From: Leishmania mexicana MHOM/GT/2001/U1103
Taxonomy: Eukaryota > Euglenozoa > Kinetoplastea > Trypanosomatida > Trypanosomatidae
Length of the DNA stretch: 64,000 nt
Direction: 5' to 3'
NCBI RefSeq assembly: GCF_000234665.1
Contig: NC_018322.1
Coordinates: 372,001-436,000, forward strand
A program made the position numbers and the translations under genes. Shown here one piece after another: positions 31,178-41,504 of this stretch; position 1 is the first letter of the stretch, and each line of letters begins with the position of its first letter. The notes below the pieces were generated by a model. The model saw nothing but the letters and a program-made list of their open reading frames with translations, ran no database searches and was not told the DNA's origin.

Positions 31178-32524
31178 ATGACCACGCCTGCATCGTCGTT
31201 GTCGTCGCCGAGGTATGCGGACGGTGTCCCAGCAGCAGAGGTGTCGGGCTCCGTCTCATCGGTCGCGGCGGCCGCGGCGCTGCCCGCATCGGGTAGTCTC
31301 TCCACCAATGCCGTGACACGCAACTTCTCTGACCTCCACGCCCCGACGTGGTTTGCGCTGCTCTCCGCCAACATTGGGGCTCGCACATTTCTCTTCCACC
31401 CCATACAGCTCGCAATTAGTCGCAAGCGCGTAACGCGCGAGAGCACGCCGCCGACAGTCATCGGCCTTGTGAAGGCGTCCTACCGCGGCGGTCGCACCTC
31501 GGCGTACGGCACAACGTGCACCAAGGGTCAGTACGACTTTGGCAAGGGCGGCATCCGAGGATGCTATCGCGGGGTGGGGGCGGCACTGCTGTGCAACCTG
31601 CTGGGCGAGACCAGCTACCTCTTCACGTTGGAGGCGATGAAGGAGTACGTGGAGGCTGCCTCCCCCAAGCACGCGGAGGGGAACATATTCGCCGCAAGCA
31701 GCTACTCCGCCGCGGTGGGGGCAATGTGCGGCGACCTCGTCGCCTTGCTCCTCGTCAGTCCCCTTGTCATTGTGTGCAATCGACAGATGACGGCGGGGTA
31801 CAGTATGGCGTCGACGAACTCCTACATGAGCGTCCCGCAGACATTCCGCACGGTTTGGGGGCTGTATCAGAAGAAAGCGGTCTCGCCTGGACGCGTCTGG
31901 CCCGGCGAGCGCGTTCGCTGTGGATTAAGTGGTGTGTATCAGGGTCTGAGTGCGGGCCTGCTGCGCATCCCATCGAGCGGGTGCTGGTGGGGACTTTACA
32001 CAAAGTCAAAGGAGGCGCTCTACGTCGTTGCTGCACCAAAGCTGGCCGTGTGGGAACAAGAGTACCGGGACGCCACCGCTGCGGCGTCAGACACCAAGTC
32101 GGTCCCCCTGTGGCAGCGAAATTGGCTCCTCTCCCCAACGGATAACCCGCTGTTGAATGCAGTGGCGAGTATCATTGCCAGCGTGTGGACGACGCTCCTC
32201 TTCAACCCTATTGCGGTTATTCAGACACGTCAGCAAGCCCTTCCGCCGGGGCTCTGGGAGGAGCGGACGATGGCGGCGGCTGGAGGGGGTGGGGCAACGT
32301 CCTCATTGTCGCCAAGGGCGCGAAAGCAAACGTGGAAGCCGTTCCGCCGCGTCTACCGCGTCGCCAACGACCTCGCGCGCAAGGAAGGTATGCGGGCCTT
32401 CTTCAAGGGTTCACTGGCAAACATGTCCGTTGCCGTGCTGGATGGCATCTTCTTCACATTGCTTTTCGAGTTCACGAAGCTCGGCAGCGACATGCAGTTC
32501 CTCGAGAAGGTTCACACAGACTAA
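31178..32524 (+). CDS. Mitochondrial carrier family protein with degenerate signature motifs
   Basis: A protein of 448 residues, started at the ATG at 31178. It has the threefold pattern of mitochondrial carriers: odd-numbered helices with Pro kinks at 'FLFHPIQLAISRKRV' (about residues 70-84), 'LLVSPLVIVCNRQM' and 'LLFNPIAVIQTRQQ', each followed by a matrix loop ending near 'GIRGCYRGVGAALLCNL', 'GVYQGLSAGLLRIP' and 'GMRAFFKGSLANMS' (aromatic-x-G type). The normal signature is P-x-[DE]-x-x-[KR]; here all three copies keep the proline but lack the charged residues (P-I-Q-L-A-I, P-L-V-I-V-C, P-I-A-V-I-Q), so the usual salt-bridge network is absent. That argues for an atypical substrate or a non-transport role, as in outer-membrane MTCH-type carriers. 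It is longer than the usual 300 residues because of an N-terminal extension and loops. Confidence 0.8.
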   Translation: MTTPASSLSSPRYADGVPAAEVSGSVSSVAAAAALPASGSLSTNAVTRNFSDLHAPTWFALLSANIGARTFLFHPIQLAISRKRVTRESTPPTVIGLVKASYRGGRTSAYGTTCTKGQYDFGKGGIRGCYRGVGAALLCNLLGETSYLFTLEAMKEYVEAASPKHAEGNIFAASSYSAAVGAMCGDLVALLLVSPLVIVCNRQMTAGYSMASTNSYMSVPQTFRTVWGLYQKKAVSPGRVWPGERVRCGLSGVYQGLSAGLLRIPSSGCWWGLYTKSKEALYVVAAPKLAVWEQEYRDATAAASDTKSVPLWQRNWLLSPTDNPLLNAVASIIASVWTTLLFNPIAVIQTRQQALPPGLWEERTMAAAGGGGATSSLSPRARKQTWKPFRRVYRVANDLARKEGMRAFFKGSLANMSVAVLDGIFFTLLFEFTKLGSDMQFLEKVHTD

Positions 32525-33802
32525 TCGACCAAGGCATCACAGGGCGGAAGCGGCGCGGGGTCCACCACGGTGGAAGGCGCGGATGAGGGGACGGAGGGGG
32601 GAGGGGGCAGAGAACTCGGCGGAGTACATTTAACGGATGGTGGCAGTGATGCGAATGCGTGCGTGGACTTATCTGTGTGTATGTCAAGAGAAGGAGGCTC
32701 TCTTGCTGTCTGTTCTGCTGCTCGCGAACCGACATACCGCGTAGCGACGCAGTCCTCCCACTCCCCGCCCTGCCGCCAGCCGCTTTCCTTATCCCTGTCA
32801 CCCTCGTGGCCATCCCTTGCTGCTGCTCCGTACCGACTCTGTCACACGCGCAAGCACGTGCTCAGGTATGCTTCACATGCATCCATCTGCATTCTTGCCG
32901 ATGCGCCTGTGCGCGTGGCTCCTGGTTTTATGTGATCACTACGAGCACCACGCACGCTGTCTACGATGATGACGGCTGAGCGTGTGTGTGTCAACGTGCT
33001 ACCGCGCTACCACCGTTGCTCTGCCCCCACCCCCCCCACCCCCCACCCTCCTTCTGCCCATGCACCTCACCCTCTCTGTCTTTTGGAAGCACGCCTTTTA
33101 TTTTTCCTAGAGGGGGAACAGCAGCACCAGCAGGAGGGGAGGGGGAGGGCGTAGTCGTACCTCACATTGTTACCAGGCCTCCAGTGGTTAGCGTCGCGGG
33201 AGCACACCGCCCTCCCCCCCCACCCCTCCGACACCTTCTCTCCAGCATTTTACATCCGTGTGTCCGAATGCAACAGTCGAAGAGAAAGAAAGGCAAGAGG
33301 GTAGCCAGAGGCGCCGTGGCCTGTAAGCGGAGGAGGGCGGGAGGCTCACTCCCGCGACGAGCGATGGCTCGTTGTGCCCGTGTGTCGGTGTGTGCAGCGG
33401 CCCCGCCGTCTTTCCCTTTGTCGTTGCCGCTCGGGACTGCCCTGTATGCCTGCAGAGGAGTCCTCTTCGCTCACATGCATGATGATGATGTGTGCAAAGT
33501 ATCAATGACCGCTCGCGACGACGCGCGGTCCCCCCAGTGCTTCTATCTACGTGTGTGCATGCATGGCATGGCTTGCAGTGGCGGGTGCCTCTTTCCTCTC
33601 AACTTTCTCACTCCTTTATCCTTTCACTGTTACCCACGTGCGCTTGTCTTCGGGAGTGGGAGGAGGGGCACTGGCGCTGCGACGACGAAGAGCGACACGT
33701 GACGGTTCCCAGCGAAGTGGTACGCGTAGCACACGCCCACACAAAGAAAGACGGAGTTTCACTCGATTCAGCGTCCGCAGCGAACAAGAACAACGGCACA
33801 AC
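32525..33802 (+). other. Intergenic spacer, 1.28 kb
   Basis: Contains purine-rich sequence just after the carrier stop, C-rich runs at 33026-33052 and 33209-33228, and the roadblock splice signal near its end. Open frames here (for example 32986-33702) are low in complexity and show no protein features. Confidence 0.5.
33588..33656 (+). promoter_or_regulatory. Polypyrimidine tract and candidate trans-splice acceptor of the roadblock gene
   Basis: A C/T-rich run covers about 33588-33631, with AG at 33655-33656, 146 bases before the ATG. The acceptor is inferred. Confidence 0.4.
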
Positions 33803-34141
33803 ATGGCTGCCGCCGGCTCCGGTCCCGATATCGAGGAGCTGGTGAAGCGCATCACTTCTCACCGCGGCGTGCGTGGGTTCTTGATCATCAACAATGAAGG
33901 CATCGCCATCCGCCATAGCTTTACCGAGGCATCGCGGGAGCTGGCGGTCCAGTATGCGGCCCTTTTTCAGCCGCTGGCTATGAGCGCCAAGACAGTGCTG
34001 CAGGAGATAGACAACAACAACGAGCTCCAGCTCATTCGGTTGCGCTCCAAGAAGGACGAGGTCATTGTGGCACCAGATAGCAAGTACATGCTCATCATCA
34101 TCCAAGATGCAGACATGGACAAGGTAGAGGCTAAGAAGTGA
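33803..34141 (+). CDS. Roadblock/LC7-type dynein light chain
   Basis: A protein of 112 residues, slightly longer than the usual 96-105. It shows the roadblock pattern: an amphipathic first helix ('IEELVKRITSHRGVRGFLII'), a strand pair with 'NNEGIAIRHSF', a long central helix ('ASRELAVQYAALFQPLAMSA'), then the strands 'LQLIRLRSKKDEVIVAP' and 'YMLIIIQDAD'. Roadblock/LC7 proteins dimerise and bind the dynein intermediate chain in cytoplasmic and flagellar dynein complexes. The ATG at 33803 gives the expected N-terminus. Trypanosomatids have several paralogues; which one this is cannot be said. Confidence 0.93.
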   Translation: MAAAGSGPDIEELVKRITSHRGVRGFLIINNEGIAIRHSFTEASRELAVQYAALFQPLAMSAKTVLQEIDNNNELQLIRLRSKKDEVIVAPDSKYMLIIIQDADMDKVEAKK

Positions 34142-35610
34142 GTGGGTGCGTGTGTCCGCACTCCGTGCATGACGCGCGCACCTCTTCTCTGTGTATGTGT
34201 GTGTTGAGTGTGTGCTGAGTGGGGGTGGGGGTTTTCTGTTTATCCTCTGTTGGTCGCTATGATGTAAATACCGGAGTGTCGTCGAGATGCACGCGCATGG
34301 ACGTGTGTGTGTGTGTGGTGTGGTGTGGGGGATGAAGAGCTGCTTGGCGAATGTGCGGTGGGACAAGGAAACGGACGAGTGTGGAGAAGCGTGTGCGTCG
34401 CTGATAAAGGGGAGGGGACCACTGCTGGTGCGCCTCATCACGGGCAGGTACATACACACACATGTGCGCCCTGATCCCGCTGCTCAGATCGTGTCATGCT
34501 CGTCCTCTTTCCGTAGTGCACTGCACTTGATAGCGTAGGCATGTCTCACCCCTCTCTCCTCTCTCGGAGCCCCTGCCCCTCCCAAGCCCTGACCCATTTT
34601 CCTCGCCAGGGCAGATACAGGAGCGAAGAGCTGAGGTTTTTATGTAGAAGAAGATGTGCATAGATGTGTGTGTGTGTGTGCCCGCGCATGTGTGTGTACA
34701 AAGGCAAGGTGGAATTCTATGTCACCCATTCGCCTCTGCACCCTTCCAACGGGGACCTACCCGCGTGCAGGTGTACGTGTGCAGCAACACAGGCACATGG
34801 GTGCGTGAGACCGGAGCAGAGGGGTTTGGGGATGCCTGTCAGTGAAACCGACGAGAGGTGAGTCAGGATGGGCAGCTGACCTCTCGTCGACAAGGGTGAA
34901 CGGCACAGACAACTGTAAAGGGGGAGAATGCGCGATGTTGCTGCCAGAGTGGAGGTGGTTGCACTCCGCAGCCAGTCACTCATCATCGATCTGCCGTCTC
35001 TCTCGCTCTTCTCTGCTGGCCAGTGTGTGCGTGCGTACGTGTTGCTCTCCCTCTCTGGTTAGCCGCCGGCTCTCTTGCTTTCGCGCCCCTCTCCACTTCC
35101 GCCCCCTCTCCTCTCCTCTCAGTTCTCCCACACACGCTCTCACATTCGTCCTCTACAGCAACTCGTTGGAAGACACAAACACCAGGCGCGGCGAGCGCGG
35201 GCGTGTACAGGACTGGTCTGTCCGTGCCTCCGGCACACAAACACACACACGCACACGCGCACGCTCTCTCCCCAACTCGTCTCACGTAAATCAACAGAGA
35301 GCTTCCCTCCCTTCCTCTTTTTGTCGGTGCCGTCTTTCGCTTTCCTTCACTGCCTCCCTCCTCCTCCTCCTCCCTCCCTCCCCCCCCCCCACACACACAC
35401 TTCCTAGAGCTTCGAGGGCGTTTGCCCCCCATCATCACCACCGTCACAGCCAACGAATACGTTGCCCCTCCCCCTCTCCCCGGTACGCGACACGGCTCTT
35501 GCAGCGGCCTCATTCTCGTCTCTCTCTACTCCTTTTCTCACCCCCCCCCAGCCTGAGCTCCGAGCGCGCATGCGTAGGAAGTCAGTAAGGTACGACCACA
35601 CCACCGAACC
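34142..35610 (+). other. Intergenic spacer, 1.47 kb
   Basis: Contains TG repeats near 34190-34206, 34301-34315 and 34663-34680, and strong pyrimidine-rich sequence at 35342-35400 (CTC repeats, a C run, then a CA repeat) and 35500-35550. These probably supply the acceptor for the next gene. No gene seen. Confidence 0.5.
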
Positions 35611-36600
35611 ATGCAAGCACCCATCGCGCAGCTGGAGGGCTACCAACTCATGGAGCCCTCGCCATCACCACCCGCGGTGGCGCGGATCCCTCTCCCGGGC
35701 TCTCACGTCAGCGATAGTCAAGCGAGCCACGACACTCGCTCAGATTATCTGCTGTGGTCCTCCAGCGCCTCGCAGTCCTCTCCACCCTTGTCCCAACCGC
35801 AAAACAGCACTAAGCGCACGCAGAGCCGCGGCGAACCCTTTGATCTCATTGACACCGGGGTCGATCTCCCGTCTCTATCACAGTCCCGCGCGCAACGCAG
35901 TGCGTCGCACAGACAGGGCTCCAGCCAGCGCCGCCCCAGAGGTGCCGTCAATGTGGAGCGCTCTGGCTCTGCGTGCGAAACTGTGAGCGCTGTGGAGCCC
36001 TTGGCGACGCGCTCGGTGAATGCGCTGCCAACGTCCTCTCGCAGTAACCGACGCCCTGGCTCACTTGCCGCCGTCCCTGCGCCTCTCTTCACGTGGGAAG
36101 AGGGGGACAACGAAGGCTGCGTCAGCGATGTGAAAGCAGAAGAAGAGGACGAGCGGCAGTGTCTCACTCACCCGGGGGCCCCGCGGTGGCCCTCATCCTG
36201 GTCCCAGCAGCAGAATCAGATGAGCGGCAGTAGAGGCAGCGGCAGCAGCACATCGCAGCAGCGACGATCATCCGTGCTTGGACCTGACCCGCGCGACTGC
36301 ATCGACTTGTATGACGACGACTTTGTGGAAGAGGAATCCCGTGTGAGCCCGCTCCCCGATGACCAGCAGAAGCAGGCGACGCATGCCTTGGCCTGCGACC
36401 TCGCTGCACTCGTGAACGCCGGCACTGTAAACCGGTGCCTGAGCGACAGCCGCGGGCAAGTAGACCTGATCGGCAACGATGTTGCTGACCAAGTCACTAT
36501 GAAAACAGTCGACACATGTGACCGCATTGAGTCGGCACGCAACGCTGACCACAGCAACGACGGTGGCGACGACGTCAACGCGAGCTACGAGTTTGAGTAA
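35611..36600 (+). CDS. Hypothetical protein, N-terminal part of a gene interrupted by an in-frame TAA
   Basis: An open frame of 329 residues from the first ATG to TAA at 36598-36600. It is disordered, rich in Ser, Pro, Gln and acidic residues, with a conserved-looking acidic patch ('DPRDCIDLYDDDFVEEE') near residue 230. The downstream frame is in the same phase, and the first possible ATG of the next frame is only 33 bases beyond the stop, too little for polyadenylation plus trans-splicing of a separate gene. The reading past the stop ('EYFYCPTTLPEM') looks like ordinary protein. I therefore think 35611-40263 is one gene of about 1550 codons in which a GAA- or CAA-type codon reads TAA, through sequencing error, a strain-specific nonsense mutation or readthrough. 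Confidence 0.6.
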   Translation: MQAPIAQLEGYQLMEPSPSPPAVARIPLPGSHVSDSQASHDTRSDYLLWSSSASQSSPPLSQPQNSTKRTQSRGEPFDLIDTGVDLPSLSQSRAQRSASHRQGSSQRRPRGAVNVERSGSACETVSAVEPLATRSVNALPTSSRSNRRPGSLAAVPAPLFTWEEGDNEGCVSDVKAEEEDERQCLTHPGAPRWPSSWSQQQNQMSGSRGSGSSTSQQRRSSVLGPDPRDCIDLYDDDFVEEESRVSPLPDDQQKQATHALACDLAALVNAGTVNRCLSDSRGQVDLIGNDVADQVTMKTVDTCDRIESARNADHSNDGGDDVNASYEFE

Positions 36601-36633
36601 GAGTACTTCTACTGCCCTACCACCTTGCCTGAG

Positions 36634-39600
36634 ATGGTGAGCCCCGGTAAAAGCGGCGAAGGGGCTGCGAGTGTGCTGCGCGGGGCAGAGACACCGATGC
36701 GTGCCGTATCTGGCTCGGCCTCGCCCCCCTCTACCCCACGCTGGGTGCTGTCTCTCGCCGAAGAAACCCCGTTTACCCCCTTCGTCCTCTCGGCCACTGG
36801 CGTGGCGACGGCACCGTCGCCGTTCCTTCACGTGAGTCCAGTCATAAGGGCAACAGCAACGGCGGTTCCTGTGACAACAGAGGGGCGACTGAAGCAAGGA
36901 CACCTCGGGACAAGCACCGGAGCGCAGCAGCCGATGAGGATACCAACTCAGCGTCTGTCCGTCCACAAGCTGGTAGCAGCGGTACTCTCCTCTGCCTCCT
37001 CTGCGGGCACCGGAACTGCATCGGGCACAGCAGCACCAGTATTAGCAGCGGCACCCACACCAATGGCCAGCACCGCAGACGAGGCGGAGGACATATCAGA
37101 AGGCCAGTCGGGGGAGCCCCTCCCTCGCCGACCACCTGGCTGCGACGAGGGGACGCTGGTGGAGCGGGAGCGGCTGCGCCAACGCGTACGAGACACACGC
37201 ACTAGGCTCACGCATGTCGATCAGCTCGTGGCCCGCTTCGACGTCGTCGTGGCAGCACGTCAAGTGGAATTGGCGAAGCTCAGCGAGAAGCAGGCGGTGA
37301 TAGCGCAACAAGCTGAGAGTTACAAGTCACGAGCGGCCACTGTGACCAGAGAGGTGCGTCGTTTGCGCGAGCGGCAGCACGGCCAGGACGAGGTGCGCCT
37401 GCTGTGCAACATGATGGCGGATAAAAAGAATCGCCTGCACGTCGCGCAGAGCCAACTCTCGTCGCTCCAAAACCTGTGGAAGCAGCTACAGCTGCTGCAC
37501 ACCGCGACAGCAGGGACGGCAGAGGGTGACGCAGAAAAAGGCGCTGACCATGCACCGAGCGCGAGGGCCGACGGCGCTACAAATGGCGGCAGCGCAGAGG
37601 ACCCACGCGAAAAGGAGAGGACACCGTCGTCCCCAGCCAGCTCCATCGCCTCCCTGGACACGTGCGATGCCATCAACGACTTTCTCGAGGAACTGCTTGG
37701 CGAGGTCGAAGGTCTCGCGAAGGTGTGCATTCAGCTGCCTTCCGCCCCACCACCCGCGGCGCTGTCGAGCTGCAACGGCATGCGCCGCCTAGCGATCAAG
37801 CATGTCAGTGACGCTGCAGATCAAGGGCTCCAGCACGCTCAACCATCACAGTCTCGACCCACCTACGCCACGCTGAACCGCCGCCTCAACAACGGAAGCA
37901 ACGGCTTCTTCAGCTTCTTTGGTGGAGCCACAGAGGCACATCTGGACTCGAAACCGCTCTCGACGTTCTTGGCCAATCTCGATCGCCTCAGGCGAACGTC
38001 GTGGGAGCGGGAAGAGGAGCTGCAGCTGCGCGCGCGGGAGCTGGCAACCGAAGAGGAAGAGGATTCCCTCAAAGCCCGTCTTGCCCTCGAGTACGGCGTC
38101 AAGCTCCAGCAGCCTCAGCTTCCGCAGCACCTGAGCGGCAGCAGTGGCGGCGCGGGCGAGAAAATGGGCGTGCTGTCGCCCTTGTCGCCGGCTGCGCTGT
38201 CGTCGGCGAGGGAGGGGGAGCACCTCAGCAACGGAGGTGCCAACGGGACACCAACCCTCACGTCTCCAATCGGCCCGCTCACCCCGCCAAACGCCGCCAT
38301 CGCGGCGTCCACGGACCGCGCCACGCGCCAGATTTCCCTTTCCTCACCGGAGCACGGCCGGCGCAGCCGCGGCAGCAGCGTCGGATCCCGCACGCCGAAC
38401 GGCATCGTCCCCCTCTCCTCCTCCGCCTCCTCTTCGCTTCTGCATCACCGCGTGACCCCAGTACCGTTTCTGCTGCCGACACTGGTGTATGCCTACCCCC
38501 GCGTGGCAGCTGTGAGTCGACACCTTGACGCTGAGCAGCAGCAGATCCAAGCAGACTACGCCGCCGCAATCGAGGCAGAGCGGCAGGGCAGACGGCAACT
38601 CGCCATGCAGCTGCGTGACACCTACCGGCAGCACGTCGCCCCGGTGCTGCGTCGCGCCATCGATACCTTGCGGCAACAGCAGACGTCGCTTGCGAGGCAG
38701 CTCGCCGAGCTCGGGGTCAAGGCTGTCACCATTCAGTGGGAAGAGGAGGAGCCAGAGGAGGTCAACGATGCCGCACTGCTGCGCGCGGTAGACAGTGCCA
38801 CGGCGGCTGCCCAGAAGCCACTTTGGGGAATTCAGCGGCGCCGCGCCACAAGTGGTCGCAGTCGCAGCCGCGCCAGTGCGAAAGTATCAGCACGCGAGGG
38901 GGAAGAGGACAGCTACGGTGATGCCCCAGACAGCCTGGGCGCGTCGCTAGCGCGGTCGGAGTGCGGTAAGCTGCGGAGTGGGGCAGTGGCGACACCGCCG
39001 CCATGCCGCGTATATCGACGTACACTGAGAATCACGTGCGCTGCACCGTGTACGCGAGGTAGCTTAGAAGGAGAGGATGCAGTAGAGATGCCTGTGTCGT
39101 CGCCGCCGCTGTCGGCCCAGCACGCACGTGACTCGGGCCGACACCCTCGCCAGGCCACAATGCATCAACGCCCCAGCAGCACGAGGCCAAGCACTGGCGA
39201 CGGCTGCCTAAGCGCGCGGTCGGCGTGTAAGCGTCCCTCATCGGCCTCCTGCCCTTCCGAGACGCCTGCAGAGCCGAACACCACGACCCCCTTGGCCGAA
39301 TCGCTGGCGGGAGCCTCGTCCAAGGCGTGCGCCGCGCTCCAGCTCTGTACGCACTCCCCCACCAAAGCTCTCTATCCTGACCGCAGAAACGCTCACGCCG
39401 CGGCGGAAGGGACAGAGGGTTGCACCAAAGCCGCGGTGGGCAGCACCACCGTCGCGCATGCAGGTGTTACCGTATCCCCGCGGCGGGCCCCTGTCAGCAC
39501 TACCGTCACACCCATCGCCACGTCATCGTTCCGTCGCAGTGGCGGCACGCCCCGTGTCTCTGGCGCAACCGCCGAATCGGCGATGACACGAGCTTCCACT

Positions 39601-40263
39601 GCAGTTGGCAGTGGGCGGAACAGCAGAGGCTGCGCCAGTGCAGCGATGCCGCCATCACCGCGTCAGAGCTGCGGGTTTGCCCCCTCACTAACCTTCTCGG
39701 CAACGGGCCGGCAGCACCGTTGCAGCGGCGGCCCCGGGCCTCGTGCTGTGTCGGCGCGAGTCGGTCGATCCGCAGTCCCCTGCTCTTCCCCATCGTACCC
39801 TGTGGTAGAAGACGTCCGCGAGTTGGCCGCGGCAGCCGACAGCGCATTTTCTGCCTCGACGCGCGTGACCATGTCGACCTCAGCGGCGGTCAATGTCTGG
39901 AGCCCCTTCCAACGCACTGCCCAGGCCCTCGCTGACGGCGCTGTTCGCGTGGCTCTCACTTTCACAGGTGAAGAGGCGCGCCGCCGCCAAGAAACCCAAG
40001 CGCGGCAGGAGGCGCATCAGCGGAAGTTCTGGGAGCTTCGCGAGGAGCTTGCTCGCATTGACGAAGACACCTTTCAGCTTCGCACTCGCTGGACGGAGTT
40101 GCAGAGCACTCGGCAGAGCATCGAAACGGAGCATCGCGCCAAGCTCGCGGAGGCGGAAGCGAAGATGAGGAAATACCGCGCCTTCTACGATTCACTCCGA
40201 CGGGAAAACAAGGAGTGGAAGAGCATCCGCGACGAACTGGAGCGGGTGATCCGCGGGAAATAG
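36634..40263 (+). CDS. Coiled-coil protein, probable continuation of the 35611 frame
   Basis: From the first ATG after the in-frame stop this is 1209 residues. Three coiled-coil regions are seen: residues about 176-255 (Arg/Glu/Gln/Leu, 'ERERLRQRVRDTRTRLTH'), about 631-696 ('DAEQQQIQADYAAAIEAE') and the C-terminal 1111-1209 ('ARRRQETQARQEAHQRKFW', ending 'LERVIRGK'). Between them lie Ser/Ala/Pro-rich disordered stretches, the longest at about 730-1090. The layout suggests a structural or cytoskeletal protein, such as a flagellar or basal-body component; no named family is recognised. Codon use is normal for the window throughout, so the gene is not generally decayed, and only the single TAA upstream is anomalous. 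Confidence 0.7.
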   Translation: MVSPGKSGEGAASVLRGAETPMRAVSGSASPPSTPRWVLSLAEETPFTPFVLSATGVATAPSPFLHVSPVIRATATAVPVTTEGRLKQGHLGTSTGAQQPMRIPTQRLSVHKLVAAVLSSASSAGTGTASGTAAPVLAAAPTPMASTADEAEDISEGQSGEPLPRRPPGCDEGTLVERERLRQRVRDTRTRLTHVDQLVARFDVVVAARQVELAKLSEKQAVIAQQAESYKSRAATVTREVRRLRERQHGQDEVRLLCNMMADKKNRLHVAQSQLSSLQNLWKQLQLLHTATAGTAEGDAEKGADHAPSARADGATNGGSAEDPREKERTPSSPASSIASLDTCDAINDFLEELLGEVEGLAKVCIQLPSAPPPAALSSCNGMRRLAIKHVSDAADQGLQHAQPSQSRPTYATLNRRLNNGSNGFFSFFGGATEAHLDSKPLSTFLANLDRLRRTSWEREEELQLRARELATEEEEDSLKARLALEYGVKLQQPQLPQHLSGSSGGAGEKMGVLSPLSPAALSSAREGEHLSNGGANGTPTLTSPIGPLTPPNAAIAASTDRATRQISLSSPEHGRRSRGSSVGSRTPNGIVPLSSSASSSLLHHRVTPVPFLLPTLVYAYPRVAAVSRHLDAEQQQIQADYAAAIEAERQGRRQLAMQLRDTYRQHVAPVLRRAIDTLRQQQTSLARQLAELGVKAVTIQWEEEEPEEVNDAALLRAVDSATAAAQKPLWGIQRRRATSGRSRSRASAKVSAREGEEDSYGDAPDSLGASLARSECGKLRSGAVATPPPCRVYRRTLRITCAAPCTRGSLEGEDAVEMPVSSPPLSAQHARDSGRHPRQATMHQRPSSTRPSTGDGCLSARSACKRPSSASCPSETPAEPNTTTPLAESLAGASSKACAALQLCTHSPTKALYPDRRNAHAAAEGTEGCTKAAVGSTTVAHAGVTVSPRRAPVSTTVTPIATSSFRRSGGTPRVSGATAESAMTRASTAVGSGRNSRGCASAAMPPSPRQSCGFAPSLTFSATGRQHRCSGGPGPRAVSARVGRSAVPCSSPSYPVVEDVRELAAAADSAFSASTRVTMSTSAAVNVWSPFQRTAQALADGAVRVALTFTGEEARRRQETQARQEAHQRKFWELREELARIDEDTFQLRTRWTELQSTRQSIETEHRAKLAEAEAKMRKYRAFYDSLRRENKEWKSIRDELERVIRGK

Positions 40264-41504
40264 GGCTTCTGAATAGCAAGGCCAAGGTGCGGAGGAGGGA
40301 ATGCCACAACGACAGGTGGTGCCGCTGCCTGTTTGGGGTGCCGTCGCTGTGGGATGACTGCCTCATGTCCCTCTGCGTGGGCGCGTTTTGTTTAGAGGTG
40401 CTGTCGAATCGGCACACATAGAGGAGCGGAGGAAGAGGGGGGAAGGAGAGAGATCAGAGAAGGCAGTGTTTGACAGCCGTGCCGCGTCTCCTCCGTCCAC
40501 CACCATCCCTCCCCCCCTCCCCCCCCCCGCCTTTTTTTTGGTCTGCACTCGGCATGAAAGCCGTCGCTGTCGGTGTGTGGTGGTTGGCGTTGACGCCGGT
40601 GTTATCCGTTCTCTGTGTGTGCGTCTCCCTCTCCCTCTCTCTCACACACTTTACCACCGTGTACTTCTCTCACTGCGGTTAGATGCACGCAACGTTCTTC
40701 TTCTTTCGCCGCCACCACCACCGTCCCCCTCCTCCTGTGTCCCCTCCGTGTCCGTCGGTCCCCTCCCTCTCGATCGCCTCGCTTGTGGGTGGAGACGGGG
40801 GAAGGAAAGGGGAGCGTCCATCGTCCTGTCACGCTACTCGGTAGATGTTAGTGGCAAAAAAAAAAGAAAAGAATCACACAGGTCCACACGCGCCCCAGTG
40901 CAAGGCGGTCAAGCACGCCATCCAGCCGTTGATGCAGTCTGGATGGAAGTTGTGGCATACACCACGCTGCTCAAGAGGAAATCAAGCAGATCCATCGGCG
41001 CCTGCCTGTACACGCGGTGTCGCACTTTGCGCGCCTGCTAAGGTGTGTCTTGGGTCCTATGGCGTGCAGAGGGGGGAGGGAAACGAAAGGAAAGGGTGAT
41101 GAAGCGCTGATCGAAGCCGAGTGCACATCTCTCTTCCGCTTCCCCCTCTCACTCTATCTCCGCCTTTCCTCAGCGTCCGTCACGCATGGCATATGCACCT
41201 CTCGCCGGACACCACCTCCAACCCCCCCCACCACCACCACCTCCTCCTTCTCCTCCATCGCTGGGACCTTTGTTGCATGGAAACGTCGTTGCAGCTGTTG
41301 AGCTGCTTACGTGTCGCGCCGCCACCGCAGACCCTCGGTCTCACTCAGCCGAAGAACTGAACAAGAGCAAGAGAGATCATACCCATCAAAACCTCGCTTA
41401 CCTCCAGGCCAACACCTCTCTACTCGCACCTCTCCCCCCTCCCCATTGCACTTGCGTCGCAAGTGCACCGCAACGAACTCCACGAGACATTTTCGTGAAG
41501 AGCC
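40264..41504 (+). other. Intergenic spacer, 1.24 kb
   Basis: Contains a C-run/T-run cluster (40508-40541), pyrimidine-rich patches at 40626-40650 and 40710-40775, an A run at 40856-40864, and the splice signal of the next gene. No gene seen. Confidence 0.5.
41414..41463 (+). promoter_or_regulatory. Polypyrimidine tract and candidate trans-splice acceptor of the 107-aa gene
   Basis: A C/T-rich run at about 41414-41445 is followed by AG at 41462-41463, 41 bases before the ATG. This supports the small downstream frame as a real gene. Confidence 0.45.

Noticed and set aside
30625..31296. Open frame of 223 codons upstream of the carrier
   Set aside because: Begins in a TG repeat and overlaps the carrier gene in another frame.
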